From: Lucinisca nassula
Lineage: Eukaryota; Mollusca; Bivalvia; Lucinida; Lucinidae
Assembly (NCBI GenBank): GCA_963580285.1
Contig: OY757011.1
Location: 156,043,245-156,107,244 of the forward strand
Direction: 5' to 3'
DNA: 64,000 nucleotides
The notes under the pieces are model-generated. The model saw only the letters and a program-made list of their open reading frames with translations, searched no databases and had not been told where the DNA came from. The position numbers were made by a program, and so were the translations under genes. This document shows, piece after piece, positions 21,021 through 31,854 of the stretch; the stretch's first letter is position 1, and every line of letters begins with the position of its first letter.

Positions 21021-22370
21021 GGTAGTGTTGTACAGTTGTGTCAGTTGTATTGCTGAAGATGTCTTGGGTGGGGAAGAACTGGGCCAGTCAGTTTCTTTCC
21101 CACCCTTGGTAAGTATTGTACTGTTAACCCTTTACCACTCGGGGATTTTGTGAATTTCGCTGATTTTCATAGTGTTGCAGCTGACAGCAACTTCAACTAG
21201 CCATTGTTTCATTATGGATGGTCTGTTTTACACCAAACTCGGTATGAATGTTCATTGGGCAGTAGCCTTTCAAATGCAACCTTTCATGACTTGATCATTG
21301 TTGTCATGGTGAAGAGGGGGCATCTCAAAGTTGGCAAAAAGTGTGTTTTCACATGAATTTTTGACCACATTTTAATCTTCACACAGCTGTCAAGGCAGCA
21401 ATTAAGGTGTTTGGCACTGGCAATTTTCAAGCATTTTTGACCCCAGACACCCTCAGATACAAATTTTAGCGACCGGTTGGGCCATACACCCAAAAATTTT
21501 CGGGATGTGAGGGGGGCGCTGCCTCCCTTCAATCCCCCCCCCAAAATATTTTTAGTGGGGAGGCGCGCGAAAAAACAAGTCATTTTTTTGCCCAATAAAT
21601 CCTAAAGCAAACTTAACTATCCAGGGGTAGAAATGCAGATTTTAGGTGCTTCTGGGGCTTAAAATGGGGGAGGGGGGGTGCAGACACGTAAAAACACGTA
21701 TCTGAGTGGTAAAGGGTTAAGTCAATTATGACATTGAAGGTGTCGGGAAGAACTGGGCCGACCCATTTCTTCCCCACCCCTGGGTAGTGTTGTACAGTTA
21801 TGTCAGTTATATCGCTGAAGATGTCTGGGGTGGGGAAGAACTGGGGTGGCCCATTTCTTCCCCCACCCTTGGGTAGTGTTGTACAGTTATGTCAGTTATA
21901 TTGCTGAAGATGTCTTGGGTGGGGAAGAACTGGGCCAGTCAGTTTCTTTCCCACCCTTGGTAAGTATTGTACTGTTAAGTCAATTATGACATTGAAGGTG
22001 TCGGGAAGAACTGGGCGACCCATTTCTTCCCCACCCCTGGGTAGTGTTGTACAGTTATGTCAGTTATATCGCTGAAGATGTCTGGGGTGGGGAAGAACTG
22101 GGGTGGCCCATTTCTTCCCCCACCCTTGGGTAGTGTTGTACAGTTATGTCAGTTATATTGCTGAAGATGTCTACGGTGGGGAAGGACTGGGCCGCCCGTT
22201 TCTTCCCCACCCTTGGTAAGTGTTGTACTGTTAAGTCAATTATGACATTGAAGGTGTCTGGGGTGGGGAAGAACAGGGCCTACCCATTTCTTCCCCACCC
22301 TTGGCTAGAGTTATGTCAGTTATATCAGAGGATGTCTGAGGCAGGGAAGAACTGGGGCGACCTGTTTCTT
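21021..22370. repeat. Central units of the palindrome element
   Basis: Shorter units built from GTAGTGTTGTACAGTTATGT, CAGTTATAT-GCTGAAGATGTC and a palindrome with GGGGTGGCCC or GGGCCAGTCAG core. A block of about 258 bp beginning GTCAATTATGACATTGAAGG is duplicated at 21,721 and 21,979 and begins again near 22,236. A TTAA element is nested at 21,128. Confidence 0.8.
21128..21716. mobile_element. TTAA-flanked element inside the palindrome array
   Basis: TIR CCCTTTACCACTC, with an exact reverse complement at the right end apart from one position, flanked by TTAA at 21,124-21,127 and 21,717-21,720. The empty site (GTACTGTTAAGTCAATTATG) is present once in the neighbouring duplicate at about 21,970. 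The interior is unrelated to the array and contains short G and C runs. Probably piggyBac- or Kolobok-type, non-autonomous. Confidence 0.85.
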
Positions 22371-23860
22371 CCCCACCCCCAGTCTCCAAATTCTATTTAG
22401 ATTTGAGCGCCAAACATTTGTGGCTTATTATATCTTTTTAGTTTGTACCAATTTATGTCTTAAAAAGCAAAGAAAATTTATCACAAGAACTTTTTGTAAA
22501 CAGAAAAATCTGGGGTGGGGAAGAAATGGGCCGGCCCAGTTCTTCCCCACCCCCAGTCTCCAAATTCTATTTAGATTTGAGCTCCAAACATTTGTTGTTT
22601 ATTATATCTTTTTAGCTTATACCAATTTATGTCTTAAAAAGCCTAGAAAATTTATCACAAGAATTTTTTGTTAACAGAAAAATCTGGGGTGGGGAAGAAA
22701 TGGGTCGGCCCAGTTCTTCCCCACCCCCAGTCTCCTAATTCTAATTAGATTTGAACTCCAAACATTTGTAGCTTATTAAATCTTTTTACTTTATACAAAC
22801 TTTTGCCTTAAAAAGCGAAGAAAATTTATCACAAGAACTTTTTGTAAACTGAAAAATCTGGGGTGGGGAAGAAACGGGCCGGCCCAGTTCTTCCCCACCC
22901 CCAGTCTCCAAATTCTATTTAGATTTGAGCTCCAAACATGTGTTGCTTATTATATATTTTTAGTTTATACCAATTGATGTCTTAAAAGCGAAGAAAATTT
23001 ATCACAAGAATTTTTTGTAAACAGAAAAATCTGGGGTGGGGAAGAAACGGGCAGGCCCGGTTCTTCCCCACCCCCAGTCTCCAAATTCTAATTAGATTTG
23101 AGCTCCAAACTTTTGTTGCTTATTATAGCTTTTTAGTTGATACCAACTTTTGTCTTAAAAAGCGAAGAAAATTTATCACAAGAATTTTTTGCAAACAGAA
23201 AAATCTGGGGTGGGGAAGAAACGGGCCGGCCCAGTTCTTCCCCACCCCCAGTCTCCAAATTCTTTTTAGATTTGAGCTCCAAACATTTGTGGCTTATTAT
23301 ATCTTTTTAGTTTATACCAAATGTCTTAAAAAGCCTAGAAAATTTATCACAAGAATTTTTTGTTAACAGAAAAATCTGGGGTGGGGAAGGAATGGGCCAG
23401 CCCAGTTCTTCCCCACCCCCAGTCTCCAAATTCTATTTAGATTTGAGCTCCAAACATTTGTGGCTTATTATATCTTTTTACTTTATACAAACTTTTGTCT
23501 TAAAAAGCGAAGAAAATTTATCACAAGAATTTTTTGTAAACAGAAAAAATGGGGTGGGAAGAAACGGGCCGGCCCAGTTCTTCCCCACCCCTAATCTCCA
23601 AATGTATTTAGATTTGAGCTCCAAACATTTGTTGCTTATTATATCTTTTTAGTTTATACCAATTTTTGTCTTTAAAAGCAAAGGAAATTTATCACAAGAA
23701 TTCTTAGTAGACAGAAAATTCTGGGGTGGGGAAGAACTGGGCCGGCCCAGTTCTTCCCCACCCCCAGTCTCCAAATTCTATTTATATTTGGGCATCAAAC
23801 ATTTGTGGCTTATTATATCTGTTTAGTTAATACTAATTTATGTCTTAAAAAGCAACGAAA
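22371..23860 (+). repeat. Right palindrome array, ~174-bp period
   Basis: Eight regular units with palindromes near 22,513, 22,688, 22,862, 23,036, 23,209, 23,384, 23,555 and 23,726. The spacers contain CTCCAAATTCTATTTAGATT, GCTCCAAACATTTGT, CTTATTATATCTTTTTAG and TTTATCACAAGAA. The orientation is opposite to the left array. Small open frames in it result from the repetition. Confidence 0.9.
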
Positions 23861-24191
23861 AATCATCAAAGATGCTTGAATATGGATGCATATTTTATTG
23901 CATCTCCATGAATGGTGTAGCATAGAGCAAATTGTGTCATTCAAGCTAAACAGACTCAGAACTTTTTCAGAATGGTCTCTTTTCTCATTTACAACAAATT
24001 GTGAGCTGAAAATTATTCGTTGACTATGGTTCTGAAAAAAATTCAGGTGGGGAAGAAACTGACCGGGTGGGGACAGTTTCTTCCCCCGGGGAAGAAACGG
24101 GCCGGCCCAGTTCTTCCCCCGGGGAAGAAATGGGCCGGCCCAGTTCTTCCCCGGGGAAGAACCGGGCCGGGGGAAGAAACTGACCGTTACA

Positions 24192-25584
24192 CCGGTCCAA
24201 GGTTTTGCTGTGGGCTGTGCACAAAATATTGCAAAGACTCCCAGAAATGGGTAGAATGTGAGGACTGTGAAAAGGGTTTTCATTCCTCGTGTTCTGAATT
24301 GGATGAAAACCAATTGCTAGAGCTTGAAATTGGAATTGGAACTTGGTATTGCAAAGACTGCAAAGCACACTGTGGCCTATGCAGCGGTGATGTTCTGAAT
24401 GAACATAAGGCCATTCAGTTTGACAAGTGTGAAATGTGGATTCACACGGATTGCACTTTCCTTTCAGATGCCGAATATGGAAAACTGGTAAACTTGAGTT
24501 GTTCATGGATATGCCCGAAGTGTGAGGTTCTTAATTTTTCTGACTCGTTCTTCAGCGAACCTATAGAACTGGAGGAAATAAATAAATTTGACCCTCTGTC
24601 AAAGGAAAAAGGAGTTAAATCTCAGACTATTGACACGAAAAAGTCAAATTTTGTAAAAGATTTGAAACTTTGCAGTATAAACATTAAAGGTTTAAGAGGC
24701 AAAATACTTTAACTTTTAGCTTTCCTTGATACTCACCAACCACATATTGTGGCTATTCAGGAAACAAAGATTGACAGTTCAATTATTACTTCGGAGATTT
24801 TCCCTGAACGTTGTGAATACAGTGTCTACAGAAACTTGTGAATACAGTGTCTACAGTTGCTTGTTCACAGAGACATCTCTCATTTGCCATTCAATGAACT
24901 GGAAAACTACTCAGAATCTGTTTCGGTTAAGGTTTTTGCAAACAAAACTTCTCACTTTATTGCAAGTTGGTATCGACCACCTAACAACACAGTCGAAAAC
25001 TTTCAATTATTTAAAGATCAGCTGGATCGCATTAAGTCTCAGCATAAGGGTAAAAAACTTCCCGCAGTACAGATTGTTTGACAAGAAAGGCTCAGCAAAC
25101 AAGGCACGATGCTGAGTCCGTCAGAAGGACAAATGTTGGTTGACATCATGAATGATCATGGCTTAGAATATGTTGTTGACTTCCCTACTCGAGATAGGAA
25201 CACTTTGGATTTGATTCTTACAACTTTGCCAGGACAGTTTGGGGATATTCAATCCCCGGACAAACTAAGTGATGATGATATTGTCTCTGGATTTTTTAAA
25301 ATCTTCATACCACCTATAAAGAAACCTCGTAGAAAGGTGTACTTATGTCAAAAGAGTGACTATGAAACCATGAGGAAGGATGCCCTAAAATTTGCAAGAG
25401 CGAAATACTTTAATGGTCATTCAGACGCTTTGTCTGTCCAGGAGAACTTTGATTTGATAAAGTCTTTCATTGAAGCTTCGTCCGAAAATCATATCCCCTC
25501 CAAAATAACTTGGAAGGTGATGTAAAGGCAAATCCCAGAGATCAATAGCCAGAGGAAAGTTAGGCAAGGTATCCCACCCCTTAA
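24192..25584 (+). pseudogene. CR1-like LINE piece 2: tandem PHD fingers and EEP endonuclease
   Basis: From the Gly-Pro of the 2A-like motif the frame gives two C4HC3 PHD-type zinc fingers: CCGLCTKYC through CEDCEKGFHSSC to WYCKDC, then HCGLCSGD through FDKCEMWIHTDC to CSWICPKC. An exonuclease-endonuclease-phosphatase start follows (LKLCSINIKGLRGKIL; after an in-frame TAA at about 24,711, PHIVAIQETKIDSS). The endonuclease is broken near 24,836 by a stop, a 20-bp tandem duplication and a deletion. It resumes as VHRDISHLPFNELENY and SWYRPPNN, then the linker to RT (25,109-25,510). A further deletion joins 25,510 to an NNLEGDVKANPRD segment. It ends at CCCTTAA, where the next element starts. Confidence 0.85.
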
Positions 25585-27909
25585 CAAGAGGACCAAGATG
25601 GCCCTGGATCGCTCACCTGATCCATAAAGTAACAAGTGGGCCCCAGGGAGGGCCATTATTGACCTAAGGGCTATAATGTGCATAATGTTGAGGGAGGTCT
25701 AAAAAGGTGAAGCTTCTTACCAAATATCAACAAAGGCTATAATTTGAACAATCTTGGCAAAGGTCCACAAGATGAAGTTACACACCAAATATCAAAGACC
25801 TGGGCCTTGCAGTTTCAGAGAAGATTTTTTTAAAGATATTCCCTACATAAACCAAATGTCCTCGGGGCATGGGCATTTTTGGCCTCAGGGCTATAATTTA
25901 AACAATCTTGATAGAGGTCCACTAGATGCAGCTTCACACCAAATATCAAAGACCTGGGCCATGCTGTTTCAGAGAAGATTTTCAAAGCCTATCCCTAAAA
26001 GTCTATGTAAAACCAGAGGGCCCTGGGGCGGGGGCATTTGTGGCCCTAGGGCTATAATTTGCACATTCTTGGTAGAGGTCCACTAGATGAAGCTCCATAC
26101 GAAATATCAAAGAAATGGGCCTTGCAGTTTCAGAGAAGAAGATTTTTTTAAAGATATTCCCCATGTAAGTCTATGTAAAACCAAAGGGTCTCAGGGCAGG
26201 GGCATTTTTGGCCCCAGGGCTATAATTTGAACAATCGAGATAGAGGTCCACTACATGAAATTTCACACCAATCATCAAAGACCTAGTCCTTATCGTTTAC
26301 AGAAGAAGATTTTTAAAGATTTTCCCAATATAAGACTATGTAAAACCAAAGGGCCCCGAGGCGGCGGCATTTTTGGTCTCAGGGCCATAATTTGAACAAT
26401 CTTGGTAGAGGTCCACTAGATGAAGCTTCATACCAAATTTCACAGACCTAGGCCTTGTGGTTTCAGAGAAGAAGATTTTTCAAGATTTTCCCTATATAAG
26501 TCTGTGTAAAACCAAAGGGCCCCGGAGCAGGGGCATTTCTGGCCCCGAGGGCTTTAATTTGAACAATCTTGGTAGAGGTCCACAAGATGAAGCTTCATAC
26601 CTAATATCAAAGACCTGGGCCTTGCGGTTTCAGGGGCCCCGGGGGGGGGGGGGGGGGGGGGGGGGGGTGGGTGGGGTGGGGGGGGGGGCATTTTTGGTCT
26701 CAGGGCTGTAATTTTAATAATCTTGGTAGAGGTCAACAAGATGAAGCATCATACCAAATATCACAGACCTAGGCCTTGTGGTTTTAGAGGAGAAGATTTT
26801 TCAAGATTTTCCCTATAATAGTCTGTGTAAAACCAAAGGGCCATGGAGCCGGGGCTTTTTTGGCCCAAGGGCTATAATTTTAACAATCTTGGTAGAGGTT
26901 CACAAGATGAAGCGTCATACCAAATAGCATAGACCTTGGCCTTGTGGTTTAAGAGAAGATTTTTAAACATTTTCCCTATATAAGCCCATGTAAAACCAAA
27001 AGGGACCCGGGGCGGGGGCATTTTTCGCCCCAGCACTATAATTTGAACAATCTTGTTAGGGGTCCACTAGGTAAAGCTTCATACCAAATAGCAAAGACCT
27101 GGGCCTTGTGGTTGCAGAGAAATGAGATTATTAAAGATTTTCCCTATATAAGCCCCTGTAAAACCAAAGGGCCCCATGGCGGGGGCATTTTTGGCCCCAG
27201 CACTATAATTTGAACAATCTTGGTAGGGGTCCACTAAATAAAGCTTCATACCAAATAGCAAAGACCTGGGCCATGCAGTTTCAGAGAAGAAGATTTTTAA
27301 AGATTTTCCCTATATAAGCCCATGTAAAACCAAAGGGACCCGGGGCGGGGGCATTTTTGGCCCCAGCACTATAATTTGAACAATCTTTGTAGGGGTCCAC
27401 TAGATAAAGCTTCATACCAAATATCAAAGACCTGGGCCTTGCGCTTTTAGAGAAGAAGATTTTTAAAGATTTTCCCTATATAAGTCTTCTGTAAAACCAA
27501 AGGGCCCCGGAGCGGGGGCATTTTTGGCCCCAGCACTATAATTTGAACAATCTTGGTAGGGGTCCACTAGATGAAGCTTCATACCAAATATCAAAGACCT
27601 GGGCCTTGTGGTTTGAGAGAAGACGATTTTTTTAAGTTTTTGGTGAAAAAAAATCTATTTTTGGCTCCTGTGCCCCAGATGTGCAATGGAACGGAACCAT
27701 TTGAACAACTTTGAAAGGGGAGACCACCTAAGGATCATTGCTGTGAAGTTTGGTCAAAATCTGATCAGTGGTTTAGGAGGAGATGTCGTTTGAAGAAATT
27801 GTTACGCACGCACACACGCAGGCACACACACACGCACGCACTGACGATTGACGACGGACGAAAAGTGATCACAAAAGCTCACCTTGTCACTACGTGACAG
27901 GTGAGCTAA
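25585..27909 (+). mobile_element. Pearl/Helentron-like element, ~165-bp core
   Basis: Begins CAAGAGGACCAAGATGGCCC and GGATCGCTCACCTGATCC and ends with a hairpin, CACCTTGTCACTACGTGACAG, then GTGAGCTAA. The subterminal GCTCACCTG near the 5' end is the inverse of CAGGTGAGC at the 3' end. The core is about twelve degenerate ~165-bp units. The empty site is known from the antisense LINE (about 55,205-55,235): the insertion split CCCTTAA|TAAAAGAGG. Short asymmetric inverted repeats, a 3' hairpin and a simple A/T target fit Helitron2/Helentron non-autonomous elements, to which bivalve pearl-type elements have been related. Confidence 0.75.
25690..27625 (+). repeat. ~165-bp tandem repeat core
   Basis: The CTTCATACCAAAT landmark falls at about 26,426, 26,591, 26,750, 26,912, 27,079, 27,246, 27,409 and 27,579 (159-170-bp spacing). 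Units share AAAACCAAAGGGCCC, GGGGGCATTTTTGGCCCCAG, TATAATTTGAACAATCTTGG and TTTTCCCTATATAAG. A 40+-nt G-rich run at 26,639-26,690 replaces part of one unit. Confidence 0.9.
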
Positions 27910-27987
27910 TAAAAGAGGAGGGAATGGGGTTGCGGAATCAGACTGTGAAAGGGCAGAGGAACTGGTTGGTCAATTCAATGATGCATT
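27910..27987 (+). pseudogene. CR1-like LINE piece 3
   Basis: Encodes KRGGNGVAESDCERAEELVG and then FNDAF, matching KRGGNGVAKSDSERAEESVG of the antisense copy near 55,200. It ends at CATT, the TSD of the following insertion. Confidence 0.85.
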
Positions 27988-27999
27988 TGTCACCAACCG

Positions 28000-29281
28000 G
28001 GGTTTCGGGGTCGGGGAGGTCTCTGGTGGCAGGGTGCTAATTGGGTCTCTACCTCTTATTTGCCCTGGCCTTGTATGAGTGCACTCGCTTGGCAGATTGG
28101 GGAATTAAGCTCAAGAAGCTAGCGTACAAGACCTGGGTTTAAGTTGGTCCCTTAACCCAAACCTCTTGGGTGACATAAGGATCACAACAAACACAAAGTC
28201 TGATGTCATGTAGAGTATAAAGTTGAACACAACACGCAGTTCACTTTTCCCAAAATTGTATATTTAATTTAAATGTTCCAAAATTTAATAAAACGCGATT
28301 GATGCAGACTATTTTGTATATTTCAATGTCCTATTTTTCACTAGAGTGTCCTAAATGTCTTTATTCACTTTATCACAATTTTCCTTTAAAATTCACATGA
28401 AATGACAAGTCCCAAACAAGTCCTGAAATGTCAAGTTCCTAAAACACAAATTGTTAATGCAATGTCACCAGCATATAATTTTCCCAAAACTTAATGTTCA
28501 TCAATTTATTTAGATAAAATGTCTTGCTTTTCCTAAAGTTATCTCCCTTACTTAGCTATTTAATTTCCTTAATTTCCTTATGTTATAAAGTCTCTATTTT
28601 CTTTCAGTCTGTTACTAAGATTTAGCAAATATTTGTAAGTCTCAACACAGAACTTTGAATCAAACAGTCTGTGCAGGGTCTACGATGCAAAACCAAGTTA
28701 ACAGTTCAATGTTCACATTCAAAAGATTGTCTCTTAACTTACTCCTCTGATCGCCTGTCTGCTAATGTTCAGCATGTTTTTATGTTGTGTGGGCTCATCA
28801 GCCCTGTCTCAAAAATGAGCCAATAAACAGACTTCCTTCATCCAACCAATAGATTCATATTTTAGAAGTGTCAGTGGGACCAATCAAAAGTCAGCCCCAA
28901 AAGGGTCTTAAAAGATTTTGCTCAAAATTATAGACTAACACCTGAGAAAAGAAGCCAATTATCTTAAGATCACAAATTTCTTTGAACAATGGAAGTGTGC
29001 CACCTCAGAGTGACTACTGTTTCCCTAATTTCTAATTAGGCTGTCTACTAAGTTTCAGTTTGTAATCCAAAGAGTGGCATATGTTTTCTTAGTTGATTGA
29101 ATCTTATTGCTTTGCTTGATGACTTCCACGCTATAACTTTGTAAGCAGCTTTGTTACCTAAAAGGTGCAAAAACATTTCTCAAGCCATGTTGCTTAAAAT
29201 GCTTGTTTGTCAAAACAATGCCTCAAGACCTTCTTTACAAAGATTTACCTTGATGAACAAAATCCTGGGAAAATATTGAAA
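28000..29281. other. Unique interior of the 3.6-kb TIR element
   Basis: Without repeats recognised elsewhere in the window and without coding signal on either strand. Confidence 0.4.
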
Positions 29282-31384
29282 CAAGAGCTGCCGCCAGACA
29301 GCATAGCTCGCCTGTTTCGCGACTTCAAGATATAAGGAAAAATTTATGAACTATGAAATATAGGTCACACTCACCTTGATATATTTGAGATCAATAATCA
29401 GGTCACATGGAACATATATTCCAGATATTACATTTCAGGATCAAATTGTATCTGAATTATAAGGCAAAATCATTGGACCATGAAAATAGGTCACAAGGAC
29501 CTAGATATATTTCCATGTCAATCATCGGGTCACATGGAACTAATTATCCAGGTAAGACATTTCTCCATCAAATAGTATTCAAGATAATAGGAAAAATCAC
29601 TGAATCATGAAATATAGGACACACTGACCTAGATATTAATTCAAGCTCAATCATGGGGTCACGTGGAAAAAATAATCCAGGTATGACATTTCTCCATCAA
29701 ATAGTGTTCAAGATAATAGGCAAAATCACTGAACCATGAAATATAGGTCACACTGACCTGGATATATTTTGCGATCAATTATAGAGTCACATGGAACTAA
29801 TAATCCAGGTATGACATTTCTCTATCAAATTGTATTCAAGATAATAGGCAAAATCACTGAACCATGAAATATAGGTCATCAGCCCCCGCCCATAGGGGCT
29901 TGAAGAAATATATGGGCTGCACGATGCTTCCACGCAGAGCTGAATCCGGCCCGCACACTAGTACTGGTAAACCGCTTAGAGGATCTAAGCCTGTCCAGGA
30001 ACCGCGGTGCGAGGCGGACCGTCCATGCTAATAAACCCTATTGGTTTCATTGGTCGACAGGGCTTGAGATGTCATTTCATCTCAATGTCGGGTAAAAGTC
30101 CCACAAAATTGGAAGCAACGTATCCAAAATGATCTTTACAGTGTTGACGGGGACGTTAAACCTCAAATCAAACAAAATCAAACAAACAAATATAGGTCAT
30201 ACTGACCTAGATATATTTTGAGGTCAATAATGGGGTCACATGCAACTAATAACCCAGGTATAACATTTCTCCATCAAATAGTATTCAAGACAATAGACAG
30301 AATCACTGGACCATGAAATGTAGGTCACCATGACCTAGATATATTTTGCAGTCAATTATTGGGTCATATGGAACTAATAATCCAGGTATGACATTTCTCT
30401 GTCAAATAGTATTCTAGATAATAGGTAAAATCGCTGAACCATAAAATATAGGTCACAGTGACCTAGATATATTTTGAGGTCAATAATGGGGTCACCTGCA
30501 TTTAATAACCCAGGTATAACATTTCTCCATCAAATAGTATTCAAGATAATAGACAAAATCACTGGACCGTGAAATGTAGGTCACCATGACCTAGATATAT
30601 TTTGCGGTCAATTATTGGGTCATATGGAACTAATTATCCAGGTATGACATTTCTCCATCAAATAGTATTCGAGATAATAGGCAAAATCGCTGAACCATGA
30701 AATATAGGTCACAGTGACCTAGATATATTTTGAGGTCAATCGTGGAGTCACATGGAAACATGGAACTAATATCCCAGGTATGACATTTCTCCAACAAATA
30801 GACTTCAAAATATAAGGCAAAATCACTGGACTGTGAAATGTAGGTCACCATGACCTTCACCCTTTTACACTTGAACCAATGTCACTTGATTGGCTGATGT
30901 ATAACCAATTGTGACTATAACTCGTTAGTATAATGGAAAGGTATACAACAAATTTCAAAGGGGTCCTAGATTTTGACCCCCAGCCCCACCCCATCCCCAA
31001 TCCCAGGCATGAACCCAGGGGTGTGTTGTCTTGGAATCTCAGAAGACACTCCCAGGTATCCAAGTTGTAAATATGAATGCTTTGTGATGAGTGACTGTTG
31101 AGATATAAGCATTTCAAAAACTTTAACACAGAATTACAAAGGTGTTCTAGATTTTGACCCCTAGCCCAACCCCGGGGCATGAACCCAGGGGTCTGTTCTC
31201 TTTGAACATCAGAGGACCCTCCCAGGTACTTAAGTTCCAAATATGAGTGGTCTGTGACGAGTGACTGTTGAGATATAAGCATTTGAAAAACTTTAACGCA
31301 GTGTGATGGGAACGCAAACGCAAACGCACACGCCATCCGAGGTGACAACAATAGCTCTCCTTGTACTTCGTACAGGCGAGCTAA
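29282..31384 (+). mobile_element. Pearl/Helentron-like element, ~125-bp core
   Basis: Head CAAGAGCTGCCGCCAGACAG and AGCTCGCCTGT; tail TTGTACTTCGTACAGGCGAG then CTAA. The core is about ten ~120-135-bp units (AGGTCACNNTGACCTAGATA, AATCCAGGTATGACATTTCT, AGTATTCAAGATAATAGGC). Two ~185-bp units follow at 30,950-31,310 (TCCTAGATTTTGACCCCNAG, GTGACTGTTGAGATATAAGC). The head and tail have the family layout, but the core is unrelated to that of 25,585. A SINE is nested at 29,880. Confidence 0.75.
29880..30187 (-). mobile_element. Non-tRNA-headed SINE with 13-bp TSD
   Basis: Best-preserved copy: head AGCCCCCGCCCATAGGGGCT, core CTGGTAAACCGCTTAGAGGA, tail GTTAAACCTCAAATCAAACA. TSD AAATATAGGTCAT at 29,867-29,879 and 30,188-30,200. 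The head forms a small GCCCC/GGGGC hairpin. Confidence 0.85.
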
Positions 31385-31581
31385 TTATGAAATTTAAACT
31401 AAAATGTAAATTTACTTTTTTCCTGAAATTCTGTTTTTCTGATTCACCCATTCTCTCTTACTATGACCTAAAAAAATAAAATCATTCATTCAACATTCTA
31501 CCGACAACGAGACCCCTTTCTCACTTATTTATTCATTTAATTTTCTAAAATGTAAATGCCCTAAAATTTTGACTGGTGACA

Positions 31582-31854
31582 CATTTAATAAAACTAAGTT
31601 CAACAAGGTTCCATTGACTGGAAGATCGGCCCCCTTCATGGAAAACATTCCTGTATCCTCAGCGGGAGTGATCAAGTTACTTAAAGGATTGAACCTCTCT
31701 AAAGCTTTAGGGCCTGATGAGCTTCATCATAGAGTCCTGAAGGAACTAGCAAAGGAGTTAGGTCCAGTTTTTGCTCATCTTTTCCAACAATCTCTCAATA
31801 TGGGTGAAATTCCCAAAGAATGGCTCCTAGCGAACAATCTGTCCAGTTTTCAAA
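31582..31854 (+). pseudogene. CR1-like LINE piece 4: RT N-terminal region
   Basis: Encodes FNKTKFNKVPLTGRSAPFME, then GVIKLLKGLNLSKALGPDEL and VFAHLFQQSLNMGEIPKEW, the conserved region before the RT fingers (K-GPDE-H...L.ELA). It ends at about 31,854, where the next pearl-like element begins. Confidence 0.9.

Larger units (their letters stand above)
19873..24191. mobile_element. 4.3-kb TIR element made of palindrome arrays (TSD CCGG)
   Basis: Ends TGTAAC...GTTACA with 4-bp TSD CCGG. Both ends continue as clusters of TTCTTCC/GGAAGAA palindromes. The left array (20,270-21,020) and the right array (22,370-23,860) consist of the same ~174-bp unit in opposite orientation, making a giant inverted repeat around a centre of different units (21,020-22,370). 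Every unit carries a palindrome of up to 42 bp centred on GGGCCGGCCC. No transposase is present. A 4-bp TSD does not fix the superfamily. Confidence 0.9.
27988..31581. mobile_element. 3.6-kb TIR element, TSD CATT
   Basis: TIR TGTCACCA...TGGTGACA with 4-bp TSD CATT (27,984-27,987; 31,582-31,585). Restoring one CATT gives the continuous reading DAFNKTK seen in the other LINE copy. The interior has 1.3 kb of unique AT-rich DNA, a pearl-like element (29,282-31,384) and 0.2 kb of right flank. No transposase. Confidence 0.8.

Noticed and set aside
20270..23860. CRISPR-like regularly spaced palindromes
   Set aside because: The spacing is ~174 bp, the spacers are themselves homologous, and the context is eukaryotic transposon DNA.
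24024..24506. 160-aa minus-strand open frame
   Set aside because: Antisense shadow of the PHD-finger coding sequence and of the palindrome cluster.
26457..26739. Gly- or Pro-rich frames through the poly-G run
   Set aside because: Translations of a G homopolymer within a tandem repeat.
30857..31351. 164-aa minus-strand open frame
   Set aside because: Lies across two tandem ~185-bp units of a pearl-like element; repeated phrases reflect the DNA repeat.
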